Source: Zoroaster sp. YZ-2022
Taxonomy: Eukaryota; Echinodermata; Asteroidea; Forcipulatida; Zoroasteridae
Length of the DNA: 64,000 bases
Assembly: GCA_029582265.1 (NCBI GenBank)
Contig: CM055816.1
Span: 90,301,204 to 90,365,203, forward strand
Direction: 5' to 3'
Shown here one piece after another: positions 1 to 10,609 of the stretch. Position 1 is the stretch's first letter; each line of letters starts with the position of its first letter. A program made the position numbers and the translations under genes. The notes beneath the pieces are model-generated. The model had not been told where the DNA came from and searched no databases. It saw nothing but the letters and a program-made list of their open reading frames with translations.

Positions 1-5
1 GTTCA

Positions 6-647
6 ATGATAATATTCGTGCTGCAAAGGAAACTCCGTCGTCAACTTGAACGAAAATGGCGTGACAATGGGAAACTTGGAGTACATCGGCAAGAATACTG
101 TAACCAACGAGATATTGTGAAGAACATGATTAACCAGGCAAAAATAACTCACTACTCATCTCTTGTGGAAGAGAACTCCGGCGATCAGAAAAAACTCTTT
201 AACATTGTTGAAAAGCTGCTTCATAAACCCAAAGTTCCAGTGCTTCCATCTACACACTCCGATCAGGACCTCGCTAATGAATTTTCAAAATTTTTTGTCA
301 CAAAAATTGAGAATATCCGTCGTTCTTTTCCCCCAGTACCTGTCATTCTATCACAAACACCGTCACGCAAGGATCCACAATGTAGACTGTCTATGTTTGA
401 GCCTACTAGTGTTACGGAGATCAAGAAACTCATCATGAAATCGCCATCAAAATCGTGTGAACTTGATCCAGTGCCAACTTCGCTAATAAAACAAAATATT
501 GATGTGTTTGCTAAGTATATCACAATTATTGTAAACAGATCTCTTTCTTCCGGTTGTTTCCCTGATAGCCAGAAGATTGCTCATGTTAAACCACTCCTGA
601 AGAAACCCAATTTGGACAAGGAAGTTTTCAAAATTACCGACCGGTAG
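6..647 (+). pseudogene. LINE ORF2 fragment: linker and N-terminal RT region
   Basis: 213 codons leading into the RT palm, with the usual LPSTHSDQDLANEFSKFF-type linker and a PVPTSLIKQ block. The frame stops near 645 and RT homology resumes in another frame (PVANLKYLGKTIERV near 643), so a frameshift separates it from the next fragment. The true start lies left of the window. Confidence 0.85.
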
Positions 648-811
648 CAAATTTAAAGTACCTTGGAAAAACAATCGAGCGAGTTGTTTCATCACGGATC
701 TCTGACCATGTTCGTGCGAATAACCTGTCGGACACATTTCAGTCAGCCTATAAACCATTTCATGGAACGGAAACTGCTCTTCTCCGCGTCAACAATGACA
801 TTTTATCTGCC

Positions 812-1702
812 ATGGATGATGGAAAAATCACTGCATTAGTTTTGTTAGACTTAACCGCCGCTTTTGACACGGTCGATCACAAAATCCTTCTCTCCCGCCT
901 TCAATATCATCTTGGAATACATGACACAGCCCTGGATTGGTGTAAGTCCTACCTTTTAAATAGGCCTCAGCATGTTTGTATTGGTAATGCCACCTCCGAG
1001 CCTGTTATTCTTGACTATTCTGTACCCCAAGGCTCCGTGCTCGGCCCACAGTGGTTTACTGCTTATACGTTTCCAGTTCGTGATATCATTTTGAAGTATA
1101 ATTTAAATTACCATGTCTACGCTGATGACACGCAGCTCTACATTACTTTTAAATCTTCTCAAGAACCTGCCGATTCCTGCATTACAACACTGGAGAAATG
1201 TATTCAAGAGATTCGAAGTTGGATGAGACAAAACTTCCTGAAATTGAACGACGAAAAAACAGAATTTGTTCTATTTGGATCACGTCAGCAATTGTCTAAA
1301 ATTTCTCTTCCATTTATTGCAATTGGTGACTCGCAGATAACCCCCTCATCACAAGCACGTAATTTGGGTGTTATATTTGACTCGACAATGACTTTAAAAC
1401 CTCATATCTCCAACATTGTTCGCATATCATCATTTCATATCAGAAATATTAGCCGAATAAGGAAATACTTGAATAAAAGTGCTACTGAACAAATTGTTCA
1501 TGCGTTTGTCACATCACGTCTCGATAACGGGAATGCTCTACTCTACGGTCTCCCGCAGAATCAAATATCTCGTCTTCAGCACATACAAAACACAGCAGCT
1601 CGTGTTGTGACTTTGTCCAGAAAGTCATGCCATATCACGCCAATCTTGAAAGAACTGCACTGGCTTCCTGTTTCACAGAGAATTGTTTTAAACTTATGCT
1701 AA
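812..1702 (+). pseudogene. LINE ORF2 fragment: RT palm and thumb
   Basis: 296 codons holding RT motifs A (FDTVDH), B (PQGSVLGP) and C (YADD), followed by the thumb and the SRLDNGNALLYGLP and LHWLPVSQR blocks. The metal-binding aspartates of YADD are intact. The first methionine of the open frame is not a biological start, because homology begins upstream in other frames. A frameshift near 1690 moves the rest of the protein into the frame of 1627-1980. Confidence 0.9.
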
Positions 1703-1980
1703 TTGTTCACAAATCTTTTAATAACATTGCTCCAATTTATATTTCTGAACTGCTTAAAGTCTACACTCCATCACGCAATTTGCGCTCCAGCAACATGTCA
1801 CTCCTAAAGGAACCAACTTCAAAACGGAACTGGGGTGATAGGTCTTTTTCTGTCGCAGCTCCGAGACTCTGGAATCATCTTCCAACTAAACTCAAATCTT
1901 GTCATAGTATAACTAGATTTAAGTCGATGCTTAAAACTCATCTTATGTCACAATTCTTCAAAGATGATGTATATTTGTAA
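1690..1980 (+). pseudogene. LINE ORF2 C-terminal fragment
   Basis: Continues the RT protein after a frameshift and ends in a conserved tail (FKSMLKTHLMSQFFKDD). The last 60 or so codons recur almost unchanged at 20405-20596, which confirms family membership. Confidence 0.88.
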
Positions 1981-2135
1981 TTGCACTGTAGGTACATGTA
2001 TCTCAGTACATAATTTTTTCCCCTATGTTATCATTGTATATTGTTTGTATTCATGTTTTTATCTTTGTTTCCGCGCCTTGAGCGCCCAGCAGGGTGGATA
2101 TGTGCGCGCTACAAATCTTTATTATTATTATTATT

Positions 2136-2380
2136 AATTCCAAAACTGTGTACAGAAATAACAGCTTGAAATAAAGGACAACGATAGTGAAATTACCGTA
2201 AACTATTTGGACACGAATGTGCAGGCGATGCATTATATTCTAATTAGATCCTGCTGTGTACAGTGAGTGTATACAGTTTAAACACTGTATATTATGACTT
2301 GTCTGTGTGTGTCAAGGCCGTTCACACGCAATGGGCCGTGCAGATACAGTACTTATGAAAAGTTGTTCACTTAAACTTCC
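2136..2380. other. No gene seen
   Basis: AT-rich spacer between the LINE tail and a dispersed repeat. No open frame or splice signal stands out. Confidence 0.6.
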
Positions 2381-2640
2381 ATTTTCGACCGGAAGGACTG
2401 GTCAGATTGGGGTCACGTCTGTGTACGAAAAATCACATAATTCAAGATCTTTCAGATGATGCAAAGATTGTGAAAATATATTTTGTGGTTCATGAGATAT
2501 TAAAACTTTAATACTAAAATATTAAACTTTGATTTAGTGTAATTCGATATCTGATGACCTCGCCATGCGTCACAACTTAGTATACAACTACATGTTAAGG
2601 TCGAACTATGTGTAAAGTGTTAAGGTTCTGTGAACTCTGC
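2381..2640 (+). repeat. Dispersed repeat family DR1
   Basis: Block containing a GACCGGAAGG-like motif, CATGAGATATTAAAACTTT, GATATCTGATGACCTC and GTGAACTCTGCAACTATG. The same order of motifs recurs inverted at 6740-7270, and directly at 43520-44105 and more degenerately at 56440-56980. No coding potential. Probably an old non-autonomous transposon, class unknown. Confidence 0.7.
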
Positions 2641-3399
2641 AACTATGATGAAGAAGAAGAAGAACGGGGACCTCCGTAGCCTTGGCCAGGGACTTGGTTT
2701 GTTTCTTCTTAGAAACGACAGTGGAAAAAAAGATGGTAAGTTTGCCGGGAAGGGACCGGGGAGACCAAAAGGCCCTAGGGGGTTCCGTGGGTTTGGTTCT
2801 AGGGGGAAAGGCACCAGCAGCGGCTGGTTGGGAAAGCAGCGGTGATTGAGAAGATGACAAAGGGTTGAAAATAGCCGACTGTTGGTTTGGGGGAGGAGGG
2901 TGGGGTGTACAGGGTGTTTTGGGAGAGGAGGATGAGGATTTCGCTTGGGAGGGGGATTTGGAGGTGGATGGGGAATCGAAAAAACGTGTTCTTTTCGGGG
3001 TGTTAGAATGGGAATGGGTCGGATCAGGGACACCAGTTTGCAAAAATCAGAAATATTACTCGCAAACGGTGTTGGGGATTTCTGGATAGGCATTTGAAAA
3101 AACAATACAGTGGCGGGTCTGACAAGTGGAATGATTTCCATGTACTCATTGTCGTGTTCAAAACCATGCAGGATGGCGTGATCCACGTCAGCACGAGAAT
3201 TTAGATACACAGCAATTCAGCTGTTAGAAATGCGGGGAGGCCGAGACAATGTGTGCATCGGGCATGCTTTTGACAAAATATTTCGAGTAATTGTTTTGAG
3301 GAATTTCATGGGTTGGAGTGAAACAAAACACGGTTCTTGCAGTCATGCTTCCAAAAGGGTCAGAGGTTACGTTATTGTTGTTTCTCCTTGACTGGCCAT
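2620..3399 (-). pseudogene. Retroelement ORF1 remnant (Tx1-type gag-like protein), left copy
   Basis: Reading down the minus strand from the ATG at 3399, short collinear frames encode a gag-like start, then a DVDHAILHGFEHDNEY block, then an LVRPATVLFF block, followed by a very proline- and serine-rich stretch in an adjacent frame (2606-3043). This layout resembles ORF1 of Tx1/L1-like LINEs, where a nucleic-acid-binding domain is followed by a low-complexity tail. Frames shift several times, so it is not functional. It overlaps the outer edge of the inverted-repeat arm and recurs at 63722-64000. The Tx1 assignment is inference from general pattern. Confidence 0.45.
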
Positions 3400-3844
3400 A
3401 ACAGCTAGTCTTGTGAAAACGACCCCAAATTAAGAAATAAAAACACCTCCAAAAAACCTCTTTGTTAAAAAAAATTAAGTTAGTCTAAAAATACACTATA
3501 ATAATCTATAAGCTATAAACTATAAATAATACACAGGCAAGCAATAAAATGACAGAGGAGGACTGAAACCGGTAAAATAACCGTCACAATCAGAGCTCGA
3601 GATGTACACTTACTTTGTGAAGAAGAAGAGGAGGAGGAAGAGGAAGAATAAGGTGTTTGCGCTATAGCTAATACAGTAATCTGAGTTGCATAATTAGCTT
3701 TTGTCTTGAAAAACCAAACGTGGCTGAATTAACAGTCAAGCAAGAGCTATTTCGGTGAAAGGCAACAATTTTACAAATGATTTGACATCCCTGATGCAAT
3801 AATTTGACACTCACTGTTATAGGCTGTGGTCATCGGGCAAGCTT

Positions 3845-3890
3845 TAGTGTATAAAGCATGAGGTCCCGCAGAGAGCACAGCTGAAAAGCA
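3845..3890 (+). promoter_or_regulatory. TATA-type core promoter candidate upstream of gene A
   Basis: GTATAAAG near 3849 is followed about 30 bases later by a GCAGAGAGCACAGC stretch that could hold an initiator. It lies on gene A's strand, about 900 bases before its 5'UTR donor. The mirror copy sits near 63260 on the minus strand, upstream of gene C. Whether it drives genes A and C or an unrelated transcript is not shown by sequence. Confidence 0.35.
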
Positions 3891-4734
3891 GAGTATACAG
3901 GGCTGAGCTACGTCCGAGAAAGGCCGGGCATAACACAGTATCATTTACATTGGTTTTGTGTTCTAACTAGTGGGAAAATCAACAGAATGGTTAGACTAAT
4001 TATCAATTGGATCAATTTGTCACCAGGAAAAAGGTTTTATATTATACTTGATTTTTCCAATGGAATTATATTATTGTTAATTTCAATCCAATAAATTGTG
4101 GAAATTCATTACAACTCATTCCAATTAAACAATTAAACGTTTTCGTTTGAATTCTGGGAATCCATATGGCCGCCATATGGCTGATGTATTGACTATTTTA
4201 GCAGTTTATTTAAAGATTGAATACAAAATCTTCAGTCATTTAGTTTTGGTACAAAATTACCCAACATGTTGGCAATATTACCCTCTAGCGGTGATGTAAG
4301 TGACGTCACATTATTAAAGGCAGCATCTGGGTCAAGTTTGAAGGCGCTTGTTTTAAGAACCGCGTATTTGTATTATTAAGAGTATTAATGATATTTACTT
4401 AAAAACATTAATTCATTTACTAGTTGGATAGACCTCCATATGGCGATTCGACATACTTTTCCCATTTGCCTCGGAATGATAGTACATCAGAATAGTCAAG
4501 GATATTATACGTGATGCGGGAGACGGTATTATAGAGTAGCAAACCTTTCATAGCATTATGCAAATATTATCAGTAAGGAGGAATAAACCAACCACCTTTC
4601 AAACTCAACAATTATGAAAACACGCCCTGTTAAATTGGATGACGAGTACAATTCAATCATTGTTCACAAATCATGTGTTTTCAACGGACGTTTCTTGGGC
4701 GTGCCATTACTGGCATATTTAGGTATATCTATCA

Positions 4735-4816
4735 CATGCAATTATCGTTGTTCACAGTTACAAATCGTTTCTAGTTTGTAGATCGAGCCACGACACATTA
4801 AAATTATCATATCAAG
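4735..4816 (+). other. Gene A: candidate 5'UTR exon (3' end defined by splice donor)
   Basis: ATCAAG|GTAAGT at 4811-4822 is a strong splice donor, and 398 bases downstream TTTCCAG|ATG forms an acceptor abutting the start codon. The exon 5' edge is uncertain. A TATA-like ATATTTAGGTATATC at about 4716 would place the transcript start near 4740. The mirror arm keeps the same donor (62305, minus). Confidence 0.45.
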
Positions 4817-5214
4817 GTAAGTTGGAAATAATGTTCAACATTTTACTTTAATAATCTCAGCTAGAAATTATTCCGGAAAAAAAAGGTTTGATATAACTTT
4901 ACCAAAAACAAGTAGGTACGATGTAAAACTGGTATGCTGTTGTTCTCACCAATGATCTAACTTTTACTACCATGAAATGTTCATATTAGTAAACAATAAT
5001 ACAATAACAACAATTTATCAAGTTCGTATGTTTCCTATCGATGTATGTTTCATGACCAGTCCATGAAGAAATGTTACATTTGATCTTACAAACGGGCTTC
5101 CCCGTTGTGGACATATAATAATTATAAAAAGTCGAAATGTAAATTGTAGAAGGACACCCTTGCAAATAAATCATTTATCAAATTTCCTATACCGTTTCGT
5201 TAATATATTTCCAG

Positions 5215-5308
5215 ATGCTGTTAGTCGTCAGTTTCGTATTGTGTTTTGTTTCAACTTTTGTGATAATACACGGAGAACGCCGGTCCCTGCAGGATGACGT
5301 GAAAAACC
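5215..5308 (+). CDS. Gene A exon 1: signal peptide of a small secreted cysteine-containing protein
   Basis: 94 bases encode 31 residues: Met, a long hydrophobic core (LLVVSFVLCFVSTFVII), then His-Gly and a charged stretch (ERRSLQDDVKN). This is a classical secretion signal with likely cleavage around residue 20. The ATG directly follows a TTTCCAG acceptor, and the exon ends with one spare base at C|GTAAGT, a phase 1 donor. Gene C carries the same exon in the mirror arm with six substitutions. Gene B has a shorter exon of the same design. Joined to 13511-13836 it gives 139 residues. The frame fits, but the 8.2-kb intron and an assembly gap leave the pairing unproven. Confidence 0.68.
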
Positions 5309-5559
5309 GTAAGTTTTCATTGTATACTTATCTCTGTTCTCTATAACTGTGTTTTTATTAATATTACAATACGATAGGCAAAACAGTATTTAAGATATTG
5401 TGAATCAAAATATCATCTGATAACATGTGTAAGTTTCATCTCAATACATCCATCTCAGTCCAGTAGATATGAGCTATACCATTAGAGGTTGTGATTAGTA
5501 ACATGACTGTGTACGTATATTATATGAATAGCCTATTCCATAATCCCTCTACATGCATA

Positions 5560-5965
5560 TAACGCGGAGGGACTGCATTATCCCTATCAAGCCTAGGCGT
5601 TTTTTTGTTCACTTCACAGATCTGGGAGGCTCATTGTGCCCCCTCCGTATTTTCTGTATTCAACAGCCAATTTCCATGAAACTTTGTAGGCATGTTCGAT
5701 TTGGCGCGAACTATCTAATGAGGTCATACAAAACTTTCATAGGTCACTGTTAGGGGGCGCTATACCCATTTTTGTCATATATTCCTCATTGTTGATCAAA
5801 AATAGTATTTCCCCATAACTTCCTTAATGTTTATCCAACAGCCATGAAATTTGGCACAAACGTCTTCAGTAAAAGCAACAATCGGGCATCATCTAACTCT
5901 CCGCTAGAGGGCGCTATAAGTAATGTTTTGGGTCACTTTCTTAAGAAAACATGATTTTTAAAGAT
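5560..5965 (+). repeat. Dispersed repeat family DR2 (within the left arm)
   Basis: Block with CCCCCTCCGTATTTTCTGTA, CATGAAACTTTGTAGGCATG and CTTTCATAGGTCAC. Other copies lie at 25725-26640 (+), 36170-36720 (+), 17290-17470 (-) and, as the mirror, 61130-61550 (-). It has no coding potential. Confidence 0.8.
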
Positions 5966-5984
5966 TTTAACCAAAAGTAAAATA

Positions 5985-5991
<7 letters not shown>

Positions 5992-6038
<47 letters not shown>
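5992..6038. repeat. (TA)n run at the inner edge of the left arm
   Basis: A pure TA dinucleotide run followed by a short stub and then the assembly gap. The right arm also stops at a TA run (61087-61126). Confidence 0.95.
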
Positions 6039-6040
<2 letters not shown>

Positions 6041-6046
6041 AATTTT

Positions 6047-6546
6047 NNNNNNNNNNNNNNNNNNNNNNNNNNNNNNNNNNNNNNNNNNNNNNNNNNNNNN
6101 NNNNNNNNNNNNNNNNNNNNNNNNNNNNNNNNNNNNNNNNNNNNNNNNNNNNNNNNNNNNNNNNNNNNNNNNNNNNNNNNNNNNNNNNNNNNNNNNNNNN
6201 NNNNNNNNNNNNNNNNNNNNNNNNNNNNNNNNNNNNNNNNNNNNNNNNNNNNNNNNNNNNNNNNNNNNNNNNNNNNNNNNNNNNNNNNNNNNNNNNNNNN
6301 NNNNNNNNNNNNNNNNNNNNNNNNNNNNNNNNNNNNNNNNNNNNNNNNNNNNNNNNNNNNNNNNNNNNNNNNNNNNNNNNNNNNNNNNNNNNNNNNNNNN
6401 NNNNNNNNNNNNNNNNNNNNNNNNNNNNNNNNNNNNNNNNNNNNNNNNNNNNNNNNNNNNNNNNNNNNNNNNNNNNNNNNNNNNNNNNNNNNNNNNNNNN
6501 NNNNNNNNNNNNNNNNNNNNNNNNNNNNNNNNNNNNNNNNNNNNNN
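6047..6546. other. Assembly gap (500 N)
   Basis: Exactly 500 Ns, the size of a default scaffold gap, so the true length is unknown. It lies within the proposed intron of gene A and could hide an exon. Confidence 0.99.
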
Positions 6547-6735
6547 TGATAATAAAAAGCTCTTTAATTCATAGTACACTTAAAATATGCTCTTTATTTC
6601 TGTTAAATACAAACTTGTACAATGTTAACAGTTTGGATTATTTTGCATTTTAAAACAACTTAGGTGATGACACCATAACATGAACCCCAAACACCTTGAG
6701 TTTGTTTTTACAAACTCTATACCTCTAGTTTCTTC
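6547..6735. repeat. Direct repeat 1, copy 1 (partner at 13061-13250)
   Basis: Starts directly at the gap edge and matches 13061-13250 almost base for base, beginning TGATAATAAAAAGCTC and ending near CTATACCTCTAGTT, with a few single-base indels. It is either a dispersed repeat or a duplicated contig end. Confidence 0.85.
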
Positions 6736-6739
6736 TTTC

Positions 6740-7270
6740 TTTTTTTCTTCTTCCGAATAAGAATTATCCACAGACAAAACATAGTTGCAGAGTTCACAGA
6801 ACCTTAAAACTTCACACATACTTAGACCTTAACATGTAGTTGTGCCTAAACCTTAACATGTGGTTGTACACTAAGTTGTGATGTCATAGTGAGGTCATCA
6901 GATATCGAATTACACTAAATCAAGGTTAATATTTTTCAAAAAATCATATCTCATGAACCACAAACGATATTTTCACAGTCTTTGCACCATGATATAGATC
7001 TTTAATTATGTGTTTTTTCGTACACAAACGTGACCCCAATTCGACCTCTCCTTCTGAATTCGAAACCGGAAGTTGAAAATTTCAAAAAAAATATAAAAAA
7101 AACAAAAATCATATCTCATGAACCACAGAAAATATTTTCACAATCTTTGCATCATCTTAAAGACCTTGAACTATGTCACATTTCTTACACAGAGGCCCCC
7201 AATTTGCCTCTCCTTCCGGTCGAAAACAGACGTTTAAATGAACAACTATTCAGAAGGACAGCCACGTGAA
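6740..7270 (-). repeat. Dispersed repeat DR1, inverted copy
   Basis: Read on the minus strand, this contains the GTGAACTCTGCAACTATG, GATGACCTCAC and CATGAGATATGA motifs of the copy at 2381-2640. It includes an internal second sub-copy (two CATATCTCATGAACCACA blocks near 6943 and 7110). Confidence 0.75.
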
Positions 7271-7369
7271 TGGCCTTGACGTTCTCTTACACACAGACAT
7301 ATCGGCCTATAATGTGTGTATGCAGTATCTAGATTAGAATAGAATACTTGAAGACCGCTCAGGTCATGA

Positions 7370-7599
7370 CCCGCCATGTATGCGCGCGCGCAACGTGCAG
7401 TAGCAAAAACAATGGCTTCCCTGTCGGGCCGCGTATATTTGTTTTACACCGAAGCGACGGGTTTGTGCAGTAAAAAGTGCCAATTCGGTCTTGAGAGAGA
7501 GACTACGAAACCCTAGGCGCGCGACGATAGAAAACTCCAAGCTGCAGTCGACCATGGTGCTCTGCAGTGGAACTCATGGAGCCATTCCTCTCCGTTGAT
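7370..7599 (+). other. CpG-rich island, candidate first (non-coding) exon of the microprotein gene
   Basis: A locally GC- and CpG-rich stretch in an AT-rich region, beginning with a GCGCGC run. It contains a short upstream open frame (from an ATG near 7411) with a good Kozak context, and ends at GATG|GTAGTG, a possible splice donor near 7599. It could be the promoter and 5'UTR exon for 8335-8429, but I see no proof that they are joined. Confidence 0.35.
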
Positions 7600-8334
7600 G
7601 GTAGTGGTATGGTTGAGTGATATTGCCGATGTCCATGTCTAACCATCAGCATCGAACAAGGAATGGTCTAACGTTGTCGTTAGGTAGGGCTAACGTTATA
7701 GCCGTAGGCTAATGTAGGAATTTTTTTTTTTTAAGAATTTGAAAAATATCTGGACCTAATCAGACTACATATTTTTGGTAAAATAGTTGGACTTAGGCCT
7801 ATATGAAAAATATCCTTGACAGTTTAACTTATGTCGTCAGACTTTTAATATCTCATTCTGGTCTGTCCTTCAATATCGTGTCTGTTACTAATAGGCCTAC
7901 TAGTGTTGTTGTTGACATAATTAATATCATACTTTTTAGTGACAATTTCAATTTTTTTTCAATAGTTACCATGTTAATACCTTGACAACAAAATAAACTA
8001 ACCTTAACCACCCCAAATCCATCAAAATCCTGAAAGGGGCACTTTTTTGGTAAAAAATTAGCACTGTTGAAAAATGGGATCTTTATAATGGAGTTTTATC
8101 AGATGCTTAAAAGTAATACTAGTTGCACAAACATAACTATATGAGCCAAGAATATTCAACCTTAGGTGGTGTGAATAAGCATGGAAATGAACTTCAAGCT
8201 GAACTAAAGTTTTGGGTTATTTTTTCATAGTGTATACAATGAAGATGGATGCTGACATGACCCAATTATTTATTATTTTACATGTATGGATGAATAGCTG
8301 ACATTCCTAAAATTAATTACCATTTGATTTACAG

Positions 8335-8429
8335 ATCTATGGGTACCACTCAGAGTGGTACAAATGCTTCCATGCCATTTGCAGGGCTGAGAGGAAGAAA
8401 TGAGAAGAAACAGAAACATAAACATCAAG
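8335..8429 (+). CDS. Candidate microprotein gene, coding exon 1
   Basis: Bounded by GATTTACAG|A and CAAG|GTAGGC. From the ATG at 8339 the frame is open to the donor and starts Met-Gly-Thr-Thr-Gln-Ser. Glycine at position 2 with serine at position 6 is the classical N-myristoylation pattern. The rest is Gly/Ser/Asn-rich, then strongly basic (NEKKQKHKHQ). It joins in phase 1 to 10019-10041, giving 37 residues. I do not recognise the protein. The open frame is short, so it could be chance or an internal exon of a longer gene. Confidence 0.4.
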
Positions 8430-8525
8430 GTAGGCAAATATTGAAAAATTCGGTTAGAATGTTGTATTGAACAGTCTCTTTTTCTCATTCAATATAACCA
8501 ATAAAGTAATCTTACGTACCTCGTA

Positions 8526-9545
8526 AGGTGGAGAACATATGGATTATGATGGACATATACTTCAAATTATTCCAGGATATTTATTTCATGAAAAAATCAG
8601 CCATTTTGGTATACGATGAATTCCTCAGTCATGTCAGTCTGATGTAAACTCCACAATTAGTGACCAACACAGTCATTGTGCATGTGCAGTGGCAACTATT
8701 ATGATCCTTCTATTTTCTGAAGGGGAGGATTTTTTAGAAGGGAAATAAAGTCCGAAAACCATCATAAAAGTGGATTTTAAAGATAGTTTCACTTTCTGTA
8801 CCACCAAAAATCGATAGAATAATTTTTAACTGGTTAGTGGTTGCAACAAAAATTCAAAAAACCCCTTAAAAAGTGGCGGTTGGATACGAAATTCTTTCCA
8901 AAAAAATCAATCAAGTTTCAAGTATGCAGTAAGCTTGGGCGATAACGATTTTTTTTTATTGACGATATATCGGCAAACATATATTGCAATTTTCAATAAT
9001 ATCGCAATTATTGTTTTGCATTCATGCATGATTGCAAGGTGGAGAACATATGGATGATGATGGACATATACTTCAAATTATTCCAGGATATTTATTTCAT
9101 GAAAAATCAGCCATTTTGGTATACGATGAATTCCTCAGTCATGTCAGTCTGATGTAAACTCCAGAATTAGTGACCAACACAGTCATTGTGCATGTGCAGT
9201 GGCAACTATAATATGATCCTTCTATTTTCTGAAGGGGAGGATTTTTTAGAAGGGAAATAAAGTCCGAAAACCATCATAAAAGTGGATTTTAAAGATAGTT
9301 TCACTTTCTGTACCACCAACAATCGATAGAATAATTTTTAACTGGTTAGTGGTTGCAAACATTTTTCAAAAAACCCCTTAAAAAGTGGCGGTTGGATACA
9401 AAATTCTTTCCAAAAAATTCAATCAAGTTTCAAGTATGCAGTAAGCTTGGGCGATAACGATTTTTTTTATCCACGATATATCGGCAAACATATATTGCAA
9501 TTTTCAATAATATCACAATTCTTTTTTTGCATTCATGCATGATTG
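8526..9545. repeat. Tandem duplication, about 510-bp unit, two copies
   Basis: The unit beginning AAGGTGGAGAACATATGG at 8526 recurs at about 9036 with a few per cent divergence. The first unit ends inside the left end of the hAT-type MITE (CATGCATGATTGC), so the duplication happened after that element inserted and copied only part of it. Confidence 0.92.
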
Positions 9546-9834
9546 CTTTAGAGCCAATAACCACAGGTACATGCATGTACCCCTCTACAAGTGTTACAAT
9601 AAATTGCAAATTTATTTGCAGAGCGTGTATTTCTCATTTCTAAAAGCTCAAAAGACTAATGATTTTATTTCCATAGAATTTCTGACTTGACTCACAATGT
9701 CGATTTATATTTTATTGTGATATATTTGTATTTGCGATTCGCCGATATGCCAATAACTTAAATAGGTTCTCGATATTGTAATCGAATAAAAAAGTTATCG
9801 CAATATTCGATATCGTGTTTATCACCCAAGCTTA
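9442..9834. mobile_element. hAT-type MITE with 8-bp target duplication
   Basis: 393 bp with terminal inverted repeats TAAGCTTGGGCGATAA and TTATCACCCAAGCTTA, flanked by perfect 8-base duplications GTATGCAG (9434-9441 and 9835-9842). An 8-bp target duplication is the hAT hallmark. No transposase frame, so it is non-autonomous. A partial left end sits at about 8932-9034 in the first tandem unit. Confidence 0.88.
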
Positions 9835-10018
9835 GTATGCAGTAAAATTGTTTCAAGTTAGATGTTGCTTTTTCGTTTCTTTCTATCTGTTTACCTTGTC
9901 TTGTGTGTGTATTTTTGTTAATTTTCAATCTCTTTCTGTCTACAATGCCCATTCCCCTTACTCAGTTATTCCTTTATTTCTATTAAATATTTATCATTCT
10001 TTCTTCATACATATTTAG

Positions 10019-10041
10019 GTCAAGATGAGGTTGAGCGGTGA
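10019..10041 (+). CDS. Candidate microprotein gene, terminal exon
   Basis: A long pyrimidine-rich tract (9965-10010) leads to ATATTTAG|GT. In the phase left by 8429 it encodes Gly-Gln-Asp-Glu-Val-Glu-Arg and then TGA at 10039-10041. The acceptor is strong and the phase fits, which is the main evidence that the two exons belong together. Confidence 0.38.
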
Positions 10042-10607
10042 GAATGCAGCATTGAGCCCCAGAGAAGAAAACCGTGGTCTTCATCAGAGTTCCTCCCTGA
10101 CAAACCGAGAAAAATTGAGAAAAAAACTGTTTTCACAGTGCCAAACCTTGATTGCATGCCCAACGGAAAAATGAGAGGTTACTTTTGCAAATCGAAGATA
10201 AAGATCTTGTGGGTTTAGAAGTTTTCTATCATTGTCTTTGCTATAATGAGTATGTACCCAATTCTTGACAAGGCCAGATCCATCAGGTGAAATACCTATT
10301 TGGTACAATGATGCATAAATACAATTCTGTGAAGAAGTCATCCAGAAGAAAACAATGAAATTCTATTCACAAAGTCATTACATTGTAAGTTCATCAAGTG
10401 CGTACAAGAAATGGAGGGAGTTGATTGCAGTAAGTACAGGTCCCACAATCTGAAAACTAACACATCTGAAAAGTACATTTCCTACACTGGTAATTCATAG
10501 ATCATTTACTAAGAATACAATTGACTTGGTGTACAGCCAATCTCTAGCTGCAAAAGAACTGGTAGAGACTGCAGTTGGCTCAGATACATTATGTACTGAT
10601 ACTGATA
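10042..10607. other. No gene seen
   Basis: Short open frames only (for example 10084-10341 minus) with no recognisable motif. Confidence 0.5.
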
Positions 10608-10609
10608 TA

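Larger units (their letters stand above)
1..2135 (+). mobile_element. CR1/L2-like non-LTR retrotransposon (LINE), 5'-truncated by the window edge
   Basis: Reverse-transcriptase half of a LINE that would copy its own RNA at a nicked target. The coding frame is broken into three pieces (6-647, 812-1702, 1627-1980), so it is a dead copy. RT motifs are visible: LDLTAAFDTVDHK (motif A) near 846, VPQGSVLGP near 1021 and the catalytic YADDTQLY near 1121. The C-terminal part (LPVSQR near 1668, then WGDRSFSVAAPRLWN) is typical of CR1/L2/Daphne-type elements. The 3' end is a GC-rich tail (GTGCGCGCTACAAAT near 2101) followed by ATT repeats, the microsatellite tail expected for this clade. Two further copies lie at 20379 and 45545. 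The exact clade is inference; that it is a LINE is secure. Confidence 0.93.
3122..6038. repeat. Left arm of a large inverted duplication
   Basis: This stretch is the reverse complement of 61087-64000 at roughly 97% identity wherever compared. The outermost bases of the right arm, at the window end, pair with 3122 onward, so the duplication probably reaches further left of 3122. The inner edge is a TA dinucleotide run in both arms. The arm contains the promoter region, the 5'UTR exon and the signal-peptide exon of gene A, plus the start of an ORF1 remnant and a DR2 dispersed repeat. The arms are about 55 kb apart. Confidence 0.9.

Noticed and set aside
4986..5174. Minus-strand frame conserved in both arms (also 61943-62137)
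   Set aside because: Conserved only because the DNA is duplicated; it lies in the intron before the signal exon and shows shifts between copies.
5941..6579. Open frame of 212 codons containing X
   Set aside because: Spans the first N gap and a TA run.
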